The position numbers were made by a program, and so were the translations under genes. Below the pieces are notes generated by a model that searched no databases, had not been told where the DNA came from, and saw only the letters and a program-made list of their open reading frames with translations. Below are positions 1 through 9,600 of a stretch of DNA of 63,300 bases, piece after piece (position 1 is the first letter of the stretch; every line of letters begins with the position of its first letter). Source of the stretch: Desulfobulbus sp. (GTDB taxonomy: Bacteria > Desulfobacterota > Desulfobulbia > Desulfobulbales > Desulfobulbaceae); contig QZJD01000078.1 in assembly GCA_003604995.1 (NCBI GenBank), positions 1 to 63,300 on the forward strand. Direction: 5' to 3'.

Positions 1-196
1 CAAACACAATATACCAGGATGCAAAGGGCTTTTCTATTAAAAAGTCAGTTGTTTCAGGATGTTAATGCATATTTTTCCACAAGTCAGAAAGTTGAGTTAT
101 TGCATTATTATTGCCGGAAACTTTTTCGCGGATAATACGTCTAATGTAGCAACGGATGAACAGTGTAAAAAAAGAGAATGGGAAGAGAAGAATATA

Positions 197-787
197 ATGG
201 ACGAATCGGATAGTGTTCTCACCTTGAAAATACCCGAAACCTTTGAGGTTTTTATTTCTCAACAGCAGCGGTATCTTTATAACCTGGCATTGCGTCTGTG
301 TGGCGACGCAGAAGACGCCGATGACCTGACCCAGGACACTTTTTTAAAAGCATTGGAGCGTTTTGCCCAGTACCGGGGGGAAGCCGATGTACGTACGTGG
401 CTGACGCGTATTGCAATTAATACATTCCTCGACTCGAAGAGACGGCAGAGACCGCATGTTTCCCTGGATCTGGGAACAATACCCTGTCCAGCGCACGATC
501 CCGAAAGGGTAATCATACGGAAAGAACTGCAGTGGTGCGTCCAGCATGTATTGCGCCATCATGTTCCTGAAGATCAGAAAGTCGTACTTGTGCTCAGGGA
601 CCTGTACGGCCACAGTTATCAGGAAATTGGTGAAATCCTGCAGATATCGCTGGCAGCCGTCAAGTCCCGGCTGCATCGCGGCAGAACGGCGTTTTACAAC
701 CATTTGGTCAGATCGGGGTGTGTAAGCTTTGTGAAGTATTATACCTGTTATTGTGAAGGGGCGGCAAAACATGAAATGTGCCTTTGA
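197..787 (+). CDS. ECF-type RNA polymerase sigma factor
   Basis: The 196-residue product has the two conserved blocks of an extracytoplasmic-function sigma-70 factor. Region 2 includes DAEDADDLTQDTFLKAL and RTWLTRIAINTFLDSKRR and would bind core polymerase and the -10 element. Region 4 includes YQEIGEILQISLAAVKSRLHRGR, a helix-turn-helix for the -35 element. The frame stays open to 59, but those 46 extra residues are not sigma-like, so ATG 197 behind a purine-rich stretch is chosen. The 3' end overlaps the anti-sigma gene by 17 bp, which implies coupled translation. Family is secure; the regulon and signal are unknown. Confidence 0.93.
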   Translation: MDESDSVLTLKIPETFEVFISQQQRYLYNLALRLCGDAEDADDLTQDTFLKALERFAQYRGEADVRTWLTRIAINTFLDSKRRQRPHVSLDLGTIPCPAHDPERVIIRKELQWCVQHVLRHHVPEDQKVVLVLRDLYGHSYQEIGEILQISLAAVKSRLHRGRTAFYNHLVRSGCVSFVKYYTCYCEGAAKHEMCL

Positions 788-1013
788 TGAAATGATGCTC
801 AGTCAATATCTTGAAAAAGACCTGGATGCGGAAACAATGGAACGAATTACCGGGCACATCCGGGAATGTCCTCTGTGCCGGAAGGAGGTGGAACGGCTGA
901 AAACCGCCGTCAGAATAATCCGGTCCCTTGAAGAGGTGGCGCCGCCAAGAAATTATCTGGAGAGCGTCGGCGGAAATCTGAAAAAAAGCTCGGCTCCGAA
1001 CTCGGAGGACTGA
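771..1013 (+). CDS. Zinc-finger anti-sigma factor (zf-HC2 type)
   Basis: The 80-residue protein carries the zinc-binding pattern of ZAS-domain anti-sigma factors: Cys3, then His29-x3-Cys33-x2-Cys36 (HIRECPLC). It has no membrane segment, so it is probably a soluble, possibly redox-sensitive, antagonist of the ECF sigma factor whose gene it overlaps. ATG 771 follows a GAAGGGG ribosome site; a GTG six codons upstream (753) is an alternative. The C-terminal half is charged and probably flexible. Confidence 0.85.
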   Translation: MKCAFDEMMLSQYLEKDLDAETMERITGHIRECPLCRKEVERLKTAVRIIRSLEEVAPPRNYLESVGGNLKKSSAPNSED

Positions 1014-1054
1014 GTAAATACAATATTAGGAAAGAACCCTGAGGAGGACGGCAA

Positions 1055-1498
1055 ATGGCAAGAATCGGCATTTTAACCTGTTCCAATGCAACGCAAGACC
1101 TCGGCTGCTCGTCGGTCAGTTGTTTATCTGATTTCAGGAAGAGAAAAGGCGCTTTTCAGGCCTACCCGCCGGAAGAAAAGCTTACGTTAACGGGAATAAT
1201 AAACTGTCCCGGCTGCCCGACACTTACAGGGCCGGACAAGCTGCTCCAGAGGATCCGTGGTTTGACGGAGTTTAAAGTCGATGCGATACATTTCACCTAT
1301 TGCATGAAGGCCTTGTGCCCCTTTAAGGAGAAATACCGGGCCGCGCTCGAAGAAGCGTTTCCCGACATTAAAATCGTGATCGGGACCCATGAAGAACATG
1401 TGACGCCGGAAGAATACCGCCGGCGAGTCAAAAAGCTGTTCTGCCAGTCCCCTAAAACAATGGTTGATGTCATATTGAACTACGACGAAGAGATCTGA
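1055..1498 (+). CDS. CGGC domain-containing protein
   Basis: The 147-residue cytoplasmic protein is Cys-rich and has the layout of the CGGC family: LTCSNATQDLGCSSVSCL near the N-terminus, a central NCPGCPTLTG motif (variant of CGGC), then FTYCMKALCPFKEKY and an IGTHEEH segment. The family is thought to bind a metal or cluster and is common in anaerobes; no reaction is established. A strong ribosome site (GAGGAGG) precedes ATG 1055. It lies 41 bp after the anti-sigma gene and may be part of the same transcript. Confidence 0.8.
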   Translation: MARIGILTCSNATQDLGCSSVSCLSDFRKRKGAFQAYPPEEKLTLTGIINCPGCPTLTGPDKLLQRIRGLTEFKVDAIHFTYCMKALCPFKEKYRAALEEAFPDIKIVIGTHEEHVTPEEYRRRVKKLFCQSPKTMVDVILNYDEEI

Positions 1499-1541
1499 GA
1501 AAATCGCTCAGCTTGGGCGTATTGTCATGGAGGGCAATCGT

Positions 1542-1958
1542 GTGGCCACCAGGGAAGAAGTCAAGGCGTTCATAACAGCCGAGTTTCCGCAAACGAAATG
1601 CATGATCCGGGAGGTGGGCAACGGCGGCGCCACGGTCTCTCATGAGGTGGGCCCGAATGAGTTACGCCCCGGCGGAACGGTTTCAGGTCCTGTTCTTATG
1701 GGCGTCGCCGACGTCGCGTTGTACGTCGCCCTTCTGGGAGAGATCGGCATCGTTCCGCTGGCCGTCACCACAAACCTCACCATCAATTTTCTGCGCAGGC
1801 CAAGCGCGGCCAAAAGCATCATAGGCGTGTGCAGACTCATAAAGGTCGGCAAGAAACTCGCGGTCGGCGAGGTGGAGCTATATTCCGAAGGCGCGAACGA
1901 ACCGGTGGCGCATGTGGTGGGCACGTATTCCATCCCGCCATCGAAATGCAACTGTTAA
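1542..1958 (+). CDS. PaaI-type hotdog-fold thioesterase
   Basis: The 138-residue protein matches the PaaI/YdiI hotdog pattern: RPGGTVSGPVLMGVADVAL for the catalytic helix and preceding loop, then VTTNLTINFLRRP for the central strand. Such enzymes hydrolyse acyl-CoA thioesters in the cytoplasm. ATG 1527 is available, but GTG 1542 sits 8 bases after TGGAGG and is the better-supported start. The substrate cannot be inferred. It follows the CGGC gene by 28-43 bp. Confidence 0.82.
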   Translation: MATREEVKAFITAEFPQTKCMIREVGNGGATVSHEVGPNELRPGGTVSGPVLMGVADVALYVALLGEIGIVPLAVTTNLTINFLRRPSAAKSIIGVCRLIKVGKKLAVGEVELYSEGANEPVAHVVGTYSIPPSKCNC

Positions 1959-2180
1959 TGAAATCAATAGAGCTGGCATTCAGTGAGATCATTCAGCTCT
2001 ACCGCGCCAAGCCAAGAGGCTGTTAAATCGAAATCCAAGCTGGCCTGTTGGCGCCATTTGCGGCACTTGCCGTTGCCGGGAAACCTGATTTGAAAAAGTA
2101 TTTGTCCTTCGTAATTCGGCCCAGTGAGTATGGGCAAACCAACCAATTTGAGCAATCTATCCGTAAAGAAAGGAAATTGT
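1959..2180. other. Intergenic spacer without a recognisable gene
   Basis: Short frames on both strands have no family character. The sequence after 2015 differs in texture from its neighbours and may be the remnant of a repeated element, but no terminal repeats are visible. Confidence 0.4.
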
Positions 2181-2489
2181 ATGAGTAAAATTGCGAATAC
2201 ACCACCCCCACCATATTATGCGGTAATTTTTACTTCCATTAGAACTGAAGTCGACAACGGATATGCTGAAGCCGCGAAGCGCACTCTTGAAATTGCTCGT
2301 CAGCAGCCAGGTTTTTTGGGCTATGAGGCAGCACGAGCGGATATTGGAATTTCCGTGTCCTATTGGGATTCTCTGGAGGCGATACAGGCTTGGAAGGCAC
2401 ACCCTGAGCATAGGAAGGTACAAGAAATGGACGCTGTGTGGTTCGGGGAGTCACGAATTCGTGTGAGTAAAGTTGAAAGAGATTATTAA
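2181..2489 (+). CDS. Antibiotic biosynthesis monooxygenase (ABM) family protein
   Basis: The 102-residue protein has the ABM alpha-beta barrel pattern: a first strand YYAVIFTSIRT, a helix ending in QQPGFLGYEAAR, then SVSYWDSLEAIQAWKAHPEH and a terminal strand. Members are small dimeric oxygenases, haem-degrading enzymes or ligand binders. The start at ATG 2181 follows AAGAAAGGAA; upstream in-frame codons from 2124 have no ribosome site. The coding sequence is less GC-rich than the flanking operons, hinting at later acquisition. Confidence 0.85.
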   Translation: MSKIANTPPPPYYAVIFTSIRTEVDNGYAEAAKRTLEIARQQPGFLGYEAARADIGISVSYWDSLEAIQAWKAHPEHRKVQEMDAVWFGESRIRVSKVERDY

Positions 2490-2996
2490 GTCATCAGCCT
2501 CCTTCCGCGAACGCTAATTCCAATGGCTAGTCCCAAAAAAACTTGCCACAATAGCCACATGGGGAACTTGAGGGGACGTAGGGAGATTGGGCACGTCCAT
2601 AAAACTATGAATTCACCTTCCGCCGCAGGCGACACACCGGGGGGGGGAGAAGGGCCTGCCCGAGGTGGGAGCGGGGTGGAGGGAACGGAGTCGGAGAGAC
2701 CGGAGCTTCGTAGCGTGCCAAGGCCAGGCCCGCCACATTCTTATGGTCTTGATTCCTGCGCAAACTGCGCTCGTGGTGCCGGTGCGCCTCGCAGTAATCC
2801 TTCGGTACTGAGATACTCATCGATATCCGGCCAGTGGATGCGTACCCACCGCCGCATGTCCCCCAGTGCGCCAGTTGCTCCGCTGTCGCACGCTGTAATG
2901 ACGGATACCTCGCAAGCAGTCAATCGGTTTCTGAAATAGAAAGGGTTTCAGCGCAATCACTGAAACCCTTTCTATTTCTCTGCCTTATACCACGAT
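2490..2996. other. Gene-poor accessory segment
   Basis: About 440 bp of G/C-run-rich DNA with frames open on both strands (for example 2523-2939 on +) but no ribosome site, no domain and no convincing codon pattern. It ends in a 19-bp perfect inverted repeat. It is probably a decayed mobile or repeated element, but I cannot name it. Confidence 0.4.
2933..2978. terminator. Long perfect inverted repeat, probable bidirectional terminator
   Basis: The arms GAAATAGAAAGGGTTTCAG (2933-2951) and its exact reverse complement (2960-2978) flank an 8-base loop. Each strand ends in a T-rich run. The element lies 18 bp beyond the stop of the minus-strand subtilase, where a terminator is expected. It could also be the end of a small repeated element. 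Confidence 0.6.
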
Positions 2997-4163
2997 CTAG
3001 AAATGGATGATCGGATCGGAATCGCCATCAGGATCAGCCAGGGCCGTTCCGTCCGAGTTCGGATACCCGTCCGTCATCAGCAGCACCCCGCAGGCGGCAG
3101 GGGCCGCCATGGATGTTCCTGACATGGTGACCGTGCCGCCGCCGGCCCTGAGAGAGAGGATATTAACACCGGGCGCAGCATAGTCGACCGGCGGGTTCCC
3201 GTAGTTTGACCAGTAGGGCATCGTGTCTGTCGAATCCGTCGCGGAGATGGTATAAATGAATGGTCCATTCACCCTGGCCGGCGAATAATTGTTTGCGTCA
3301 GCACCGTCATTGCCCGCGGCAATAGTGAAGTACACCCCGTTAATTGAAGCATTGGCCACGGCATTATCCAACGAAGGACTGATCGCGCCGCCGAGGCTCA
3401 TATTGGCACAATCGCCGGGAGCGGCATTGGCGGCCACATGGTCGACGCCGGCAATAACACCGGAGATCGTGCCGGAACCGCGGGCATCCAGCACCTTCAC
3501 CGGGACCACTGTTGCCCCTGCGGCAACACCGACGACGTCGATATCGTTGTCAATGGCGGCAACGATCCCGGCAACATGGGTGCCATGGCCGTTTTTATCG
3601 TCATAACCGGCATTGCGCCTGTCGGTGAACGCGGAAAAGGCATTGGCGGTCTCGATATGAAGATCAGCGTTCGCCAGATCGATCCCGGTATCGATAATCC
3701 AGGCGGTACGTCCTGTCCCGTCACCGGGACCGCCAACCCGAACAACACTCCATGGCGTGGTTTCAACCGGTTCTGGGACGATACCTGGTTTGGCCTTGGT
3801 GGCGGCCATGATGCCGTCCGGCTCGAAAGTCATGACATCGGCATCATCACCAAAGGCAGCCCGGGCCCTGTCGCATGGCAGATCAAGAGTGAACCCTTTG
3901 ATGGAATGCCGGTACAGGTACTTCAGGGAGGCATTGGCCCTGCCGGCGGCCGCGTTCAGGGCGTTGGCCCGCTTCAGCAGGCTGTGTGCCCGTACCTCGA
4001 CCTCCAGGGACGGGATGTCGTCATGCAAGCGGACAATACAATTGTGTTGGACCGTCGTCAGATCAGGTGAAAGGGCATAGGTTGGTTCGCCGCGCTGTTC
4101 CGCGGCGAAAGACGGTCCGGCGCAAGCCAGGCCGAGAGAGAGTGCAAGGGCGGTAATGCGCAT
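2997..4163 (-). CDS. Secreted subtilisin-like serine protease (S8)
   Basis: The 388-residue product starts with a Sec signal peptide (about 1-21), then an I9-like propeptide (about 40-115), then a subtilase domain. The triad is visible: Asp158 in WIIDTGID, His193 in NGHGTHVAG, Ser351 in SGTSMAAP, with oxyanion Asn285 in AAGND. The C-terminus is short, ending about 37 residues past the catalytic Ser in an Asp/Gly-rich tail. It is predicted to be an exported, self-processed endopeptidase. It is monocistronic, with a long upstream region carrying small palindromes. Confidence 0.93.
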   Translation of the reverse strand: MRITALALSLGLACAGPSFAAEQRGEPTYALSPDLTTVQHNCIVRLHDDIPSLEVEVRAHSLLKRANALNAAAGRANASLKYLYRHSIKGFTLDLPCDRARAAFGDDADVMTFEPDGIMAATKAKPGIVPEPVETTPWSVVRVGGPGDGTGRTAWIIDTGIDLANADLHIETANAFSAFTDRRNAGYDDKNGHGTHVAGIVAAIDNDIDVVGVAAGATVVPVKVLDARGSGTISGVIAGVDHVAANAAPGDCANMSLGGAISPSLDNAVANASINGVYFTIAAGNDGADANNYSPARVNGPFIYTISATDSTDTMPYWSNYGNPPVDYAAPGVNILSLRAGGGTVTMSGTSMAAPAACGVLLMTDGYPNSDGTALADPDGDSDPIIHF

Positions 4164-4945
4164 GATGTCCTCCTCGAGCCAAGGGATTGATCAATTCTGT
4201 GGCAGGGCCGGATAGGAGGTTGGTATTCCTGTCCGCCCTGCCTCTATTTTATAATCTAAGCTTATCTTTATTACATCATGTAATTTGCTTTATTATCAGA
4301 GTAATCGCGTTACTTGTCAAGAGATGGGGATTTTAGTCTCCCTAAATACCCGCGGGATGCTGAGGCCAGCCTGCGCCGGCTGATCAGGTGCGCACCAGCG
4401 TAAGCTGAGATCATCGAAAAGTTGGGCAAAAGGTGATGGGAGCGATTCAAAACAGCGGAGGTGACCCGTACCGGGATGATCCTATTGAAGCCTGATACCT
4501 CTTCTGCAATCAATCTGTTTCCTTTCTGTACAAGGTCATAATCGATTATTTTCGGCGAACTTTGTATGATGTTATACTGCTTTTTACATAATTTTAAAGC
4601 GATGTATAAAAGCTTGACAATCCTCGGAAGGTTTGCAATTACTTCTTGTAATTGGCTTGACCCCTTTTTCGCAAAAGCCCAGTGCCGGGCTCTCGGGAAC
4701 TGGTATGCACGGCGTTTTTCGCTTGCCGCAACAAGACGCCTGCATGGGCATGCATTGTATTTACGCGGAAGCTCCCAGGAAGGAGTACAGAGATTGAAGA
4801 GATGGCAGGGTGATACCCCGGGAATGTGTCATATTATCGCTGATTGAATGGAGGTGCTGATCGGGGGAGATCCCTTGCAGTCGTGTAGTATCAGGTAATC
4901 ATTCTCAGCGCGCCAACTCATGGAAGCGCTGCCGGAAAATCATTG
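4164..4945. other. Long non-coding interval upstream of the sigma-54 activator
   Basis: No confident gene is present in about 780 bp. The part next to the subtilase (4240-4320) is AT-rich with two palindromes. A TATACT-like -10 lies near 4574. The + frame 4566-4847 has no ribosome site or recognisable domain. The interval separates divergently transcribed genes and probably contains both promoters. Confidence 0.5.
4270..4314. promoter_or_regulatory. Two small palindromes, possible operator sites
   Basis: ATTACATCATGTAAT (4270-4284) is a perfect dyad with a one-base centre. AGTAATCGCGTTACT (4300-4314) is a near-perfect dyad. Both lie 107-151 bp upstream of the subtilase start, in the AT-rich part of the spacer. 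Their spacing suggests regulator binding, but the protein is unknown. Confidence 0.3.
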
Positions 4946-5917
4946 ATGAACAATCTCGCGGAGATGATTGTTGGCTCCAGCCCGGCCATGGTCAGGTTGC
5001 GCACCTATCTCCCCAAGGTGGCCCGTTCGCCGGCAACCGTCCTGATAATGGGCGCCACCGGTACCGGCAAGGAGCGGGTTGCCACGGCCATTCATCAACT
5101 TGGTCCGCGTCGGGCAAAGCCCTTTGTGGCGATCAATTGCGCGGCGCTGCCCGAGGGCTTGGTCGAATCGCAATTGTTCGGGCATGAACGGGGCGCGTTT
5201 ACCGGAGCGGTGCAAGGGTTCAAAGGGCATATTGTCCAGGCGGACGGCGGGACCATTTTCCTGGATGAAATAGGCGAAATGTCCCTCAATGCCCAGGCAA
5301 AGCTTTTGCGGGTTCTGGAAAGCCGAGAGGTCCTCCCTCTTGGCGCCGGCCGACCACTGGCAGTCGATATTCGTTTCATTGCCGCCACCAACCAGCCGCT
5401 GGAGATGCTGGTCGAGAACAAAAGATTCCGTATCGATCTCTATTACCGTCTCAATGTGGCGCGCCTGGAATTGCCGCCGTTGAAAGATCGCAGGGAGGAT
5501 ATCCCGCTCCTGTTGAACTATACGATTCAGGAGCTGAACCAGCGGGCGCATGGTTCGGTGGGCCCCCCGGACAGCGAACTTCTGGAGTGCCTGCTGGCGC
5601 ACGATTGGCCCGGCAATGTCCGGGAGCTTCGCAACCTGGTCGAGGCGGTTTTCATCGATCCGCCGCAGGGGAGTATCGGTCTTAAGGATCTGCCTCCCGT
5701 CTTTCGCGGCATGTTCAGTCGCTACCGGACCACACCCCCTTCAGAACGGAAGAAAATGCTCGACGCCCTGCAAAATACCAACTGGAACAAGGCGGAGGCG
5801 GCCAAGCAACTCAACTGGTCACGCATGACCCTGTACCGCAAGCTCGCCAAATATCAGATCGACCGTTCACGACCTCGTGGAGCGGATGACGGTTCAGGTG
5901 TCGCCGACCCCAGGTAG
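4946..5917 (+). CDS. Sigma-54-dependent transcriptional activator lacking a sensor domain
   Basis: The 323-residue protein is an AAA+ bacterial enhancer-binding protein. Residues 36-43 are Walker A (GATGTGKE), 83-88 are GAFTGA, the loop that contacts sigma-54, and 102-110 are Walker B (GTIFLDEIG). WPGNVREL lies near 220, and a Fis-type helix-turn-helix (NKAEAAKQLNWSRMTLYRKL) near 275-300. There is no N-terminal receiver, PAS or GAF domain, so activity is not controlled in cis by a sensor. ATG 4946 is chosen over the adjacent TTG 4943. It lies just before a strong sigma-54 promoter and the large operon at 6262-22280, its obvious target. Confidence 0.93.
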   Translation: MNNLAEMIVGSSPAMVRLRTYLPKVARSPATVLIMGATGTGKERVATAIHQLGPRRAKPFVAINCAALPEGLVESQLFGHERGAFTGAVQGFKGHIVQADGGTIFLDEIGEMSLNAQAKLLRVLESREVLPLGAGRPLAVDIRFIAATNQPLEMLVENKRFRIDLYYRLNVARLELPPLKDRREDIPLLLNYTIQELNQRAHGSVGPPDSELLECLLAHDWPGNVRELRNLVEAVFIDPPQGSIGLKDLPPVFRGMFSRYRTTPPSERKKMLDALQNTNWNKAEAAKQLNWSRMTLYRKLAKYQIDRSRPRGADDGSGVADPR

Positions 5918-6027
5918 CCGCGAGGGGATTTCACTTCAACCGTCTTGCGCAGTCTTCCGGCCCCTACCTGTAACATCCCCTCACGCCTCAATTTCATTCA
6001 GAAAAATGCTTCTTTTGTTACACATGG

Positions 6028-6050
6028 TACATCAGGTTTGCCGTGATGTA
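6028..6050. promoter_or_regulatory. Candidate upstream activator sequence 1
   Basis: The inverted repeat TACATCA-N9-TGATGTA is centred about 117 bp upstream of the predicted sigma-54 start site. That is the usual distance for a Fis-type HTH dimer of an enhancer-binding protein. Confidence 0.5.
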
Positions 6051-6059
6051 TCGTCGGGC

Positions 6060-6106
6060 CTGTTACAGGCATGGGGCTGCCTCTCAGGCAATGCGAGGAA
6101 TAACAG
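6060..6106. promoter_or_regulatory. Candidate upstream activator sequence 2
   Basis: CTGTTA (6060-6065) and TAACAG (6101-6106) form widely spaced inverted half-sites between the first dyad and the promoter. They could be a second activator site or an IHF-type bend region. This is weaker than the first dyad. Confidence 0.3.
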
Positions 6107-6129
6107 GCAGATGGACAAGGGGTAGGAAA

Positions 6130-6145
6130 TGGCACCGAATTTGCT
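6130..6145 (+). promoter_or_regulatory. Sigma-54 (RpoN) promoter
   Basis: TGGCACCGAATTTGCT matches the -24/-12 consensus TGGCACG-N4-TTGCW at every position but one (C instead of G after GGCAC). The spacing between the GG and GC doublets is exact. Transcription should start near 6156, giving a leader of about 106 nt before GTG 6262. Confidence 0.85.
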
Positions 6146-6261
6146 TTGAAGGAGCCAGGCAATGTTCGTTTTTCCCCGGGTTCCTCGCGACCCTGCGCGA
6201 AAACCAGGATGTTGCGGTTTCAGCATGGCTGTCCGGATCAATCAGATTAGTGTGAGGAACT

Positions 6262-6642
6262 GTGACGACGGAAAGCAAGGTGCGCCACGCACAACCCGCC
6301 CCCCTCGCTTCCTATGCCAACTACTTCGAGGTTGGCCATAACCCTTTCGAGTTTCTGATCGACTTCGGTCAGTTCCGTCCGGAGACTTCTGATGTGACAC
6401 TCCACACGCGGATCGCCGTCGGTCCTGTCCACGCCAAGTTGCTGGCGCGGATATTACATGACGCGGTGGGCCGTTACGAAGCCGACAATGGCCAGATTTC
6501 AGATCTGGCCGAAGAGTTGGACCCGCTTGAAGCCATAATGCGTTCTTTGCCGGATTTCGAGCAACGCGCCGTCAAAGTCCGTCGCGATGCCCTGGCATCT
6601 TCGATTGCGGCTGTCGATTCGAATTCAACTTCAAAGAGGTAA
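6262..6642 (+). CDS. DUF3467 domain protein, first gene of the operon
   Basis: The 126-residue soluble protein matches DUF3467: YANYFEVGHNPFEFLIDFGQ, then a strand and helix with RIAVGPVHAKLLARILHDAV. The function of the family is unknown. The GTG start at 6262 is supported by GTGAGGAAC immediately upstream; there is no better ATG. It ends 5 bp before the giant peptidase gene, so the two are probably coupled. Its place as first gene makes it a candidate small adaptor for the system. Confidence 0.85.
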   Translation: MTTESKVRHAQPAPLASYANYFEVGHNPFEFLIDFGQFRPETSDVTLHTRIAVGPVHAKLLARILHDAVGRYEADNGQISDLAEELDPLEAIMRSLPDFEQRAVKVRRDALASSIAAVDSNSTSKR

Positions 6643-6647
6643 ATCCC

Positions 6648-9600
6648 ATGGTTGCCCAGATTCGCCCGAACCGCCTTGAGGTCAACGACCGATTCCCCAT
6701 GCTTGGTTTCACTATCCGAACGGACGGGATGCCGCGGCGTGCGGAAGTAGCGGTGGCGACGGACTTTACCCTGTTTCAGCCCGAGCGCAGAACGGAACGG
6801 ACCACAAACAATTTCTTTTCCAGCCGGGCGTCCGGATCCCTTTCGGTCCCGCGAGGGGAAGCGGTGTACGTGTTGCCTTCTGAAGTGTTGGCCCGTTTTA
6901 TCGGAGCGGAAAAACTCTATGTGGCCCTGGCGACGATTCCCGAACACAACGGCACCACACCGCGGGTGGATGTGCTGCCGGAAGAAGGCAGTCCCTACAT
7001 TTCCCTGAAGGGGCTGACCGGACGGAGTCTGAGGCGGGTGCGGCTGTTGCCGAACCGGCAGCAGCTCATGGCAGGCTACGGCGCCAACGGTGCTTCGCTC
7101 GAATGGGCCGGGGATGCGGCCGTGCCGGGCATGCAGCCGGCCGCGCCACCGCCGAATGGTTCCGGAGCCTCGGCCCCCGCGCCAGAAAAAGCCGTGGCCG
7201 GCGAGAAGCAGTATGACGACGGTTTCGGGCCAATGCCGGAAGAGGAAAAGCCCACGGTCCCCTCTTCGGCTTCACAGGGATACGGCATGGCCCAAGGGTA
7301 CGCATCAGGCAGCCGCGGGTTTGCTGAGGGGGCGGATGAGGATGCTGACCGTGGAATTGAAGGTCCCATACCGGATGCACCCCTGGAGGCGGGCCAGACC
7401 GTCCCCTACACCCGCGCCCTGGATCAGCAGCCTGAATATCCGCAGGCCGGCAGATTCGTGCCGGCGGCGTCGGAAAACTTCCGCCGGGTCGCCAGCAAAC
7501 GGGCCATCAATCGAATAGTGATCCACATCACCGACGGCCGCGCCAACATCAACGGCCCGATCTCCTGGTTCCAGAATCCCAAGGCCCGGGTGAGCGCCCA
7601 CTATGTGATCGGGCAGGACGGTGAAGTGGTCCAGATGGTCCGGCATAACGACGTGGCCTGGCACGCAGGGAGGGCCAACGGGGAGAGCATCGGCATCGAG
7701 CATGTGGCCAATACCCGCGGGTTGATGCCGACCGAAGCGGAGTACTGCGCCTCGGCCGCCCTGGTGCGCTGGTTGTGCGATTCCTACGGGATTCCCGTGG
7801 ACCGCGAGCACATTCTTGGCCATGCGGAGGCCGATAGCCGCACCACCCATACCGCTTGTCCCAATGCGGTCTGGGATTGGTCGTACTATATGGGCCTGGT
7901 ACAGAATGCCGAGTGCGCGCCGCGTTCGCAGGGGCTGGCCGGGGAGCAGGGCCTGCGGGCGCGGGTCTGGTCGCAGGGCCAGGAGGTGGTGGCGCCCTTC
8001 TACGACCCGGCCGACCCCCTCTCGGCCCTGACTTGCCAGAACGACGCCTTCAGTCTGGCGCGGGAGGAATGGTTTGTCGGCGTACCGAATACGACCATCT
8101 TTCCGCACAGCGCCATCTGCCAGCTCAACATGGTCGACGGGGCGGGCAACAGCTATGGTGGGACCGGTTTCTATATCGGGCCGAACCGTATCCTCACCTG
8201 CGCCCACAACCTGCACAACATGACCAGCGTCACGATTATTCCGGGCAGGAACGGCAAGGCCGAACCATTCGGTCGCTGCACGGTCAACAGTTCCTCATGG
8301 CGGGTCAGCAACCGCTATCCGGCCGACGGCAGCGATTTCGATCTGGCGGTGATCGACGGCGTCCCGATCACCGCCCCCGGCGGGCAGTGGTTCGAATTCC
8401 TCTCCGCAACGCCTTCGGACCGATTGCCCATCGTGGTCTGCGGCTATTCGGCCCAATCGGATGCGGTCCCGGAACTCACTCAGGCCATCGACGGGAACAT
8501 GCAGCACCTGCATGGCGGCTATATGGCGGAGCAGACCAACCTGGAGGTGATGGAGTATCCCATCCTGACCCTGCACGGGGCCAGCGGTTCGCCGGTCTAT
8601 CATATCGACACCGGCAGGACACCCCTCAGCGGGCTGATTTGCGGGGTGCATGTCAGCGGTCAGCCCGCAGCCCGCGGACTGAACCGCGGCTGTTTTATCA
8701 CTCCCGACAAGATCGCCTGGATCGAGGGGCGCACCAACGCCCTGTCGCTGGGCGCGGCAAGTCAGGGAACGGAAAGCGCCCGCCCGGCGCCAGGACCCGA
8801 CCAGCACGGCCGGCTGCGGGCGCTGGCCAATGAATGCTTTGCCGTGCACTGGGATACCGTGCCCTATTACCCGCAATCCAGCAGCCGTTCGTGCTGGGCC
8901 GCCTGTGCGGCGATGATCGTCGGCTGGCGCGACAGCCAAACGGTGCCTGATACTGAAATCGCGGCAAAGGTTCCGGTTTTCGCCGCATACAAGACCGGCC
9001 TTTTCCCCAGGGACCGGCAGGCCCTTGCCGACGCCTGGAATCTGGTGCCGGAACCGCCGGCCAGCTACACCATCGACGGCTGGCGCGAGATGCTGGAGAA
9101 CTACGGACCGATATATATCGACATGACCTGGGACACCTCGGGAAAAGGGGGGCATGCGCGGGTGCTCGTCGGCATGCAGAGCGAAGGGTCGCCGGACGGC
9201 TCTGATACGATCATGTTCATGCATGATCCCTGGCCGGGGACCGCCGGCAGGATCAGGCTCTCCTTTGCCGATTTTCTCGACCTGTATGAGCGGCGGGTCG
9301 ACAATGCGGGCGGCCATTTGCAGTATCAGATCCTGCACGCCGATGCCGTGCCGATCGGGTTGCAGCCGGTGATGGCCGCGCCGTTCGCGCTTGCTACCGC
9401 GGCGGAACTTTCCCCTGAAGCCGCCGAAGAAAGTCAGGAGAGCCTGCTGGCCCGGCGGCCGCCTCCGCCTCCGCCGATTCTGGATCAGACGCAAGCTGTT
9501 GTCCGGCCCCAGGCAGTGCCGGCCGCGGTCGTGGAGATCGCCACCACGGTCGCCGGCGCGGCTATGCAGCGGATCAGCGACAATACCGGGGACATCTCCT

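Larger units (their letters stand above)
5918..6261 (+). promoter_or_regulatory. Regulatory interval between activator gene and operon
   Basis: These 344 bp contain no gene. They hold dyads at 6028-6050 and 6060-6106, a near-consensus sigma-54 promoter at 6130-6145, and a predicted leader of about 106 nt. This is the classic layout of an enhancer-binding-protein target promoter. Confidence 0.75.

Noticed and set aside
2523-2939. 138-codon frame on + strand
   Set aside because: Low-complexity Gly/Pro/Ser/Arg composition, frames open on both strands, no ribosome site.
4566-4847. 93-codon frame on + strand before the sigma-54 activator
   Set aside because: No ribosome site, no domain, and the sequence lies in a promoter-like AT-rich interval.
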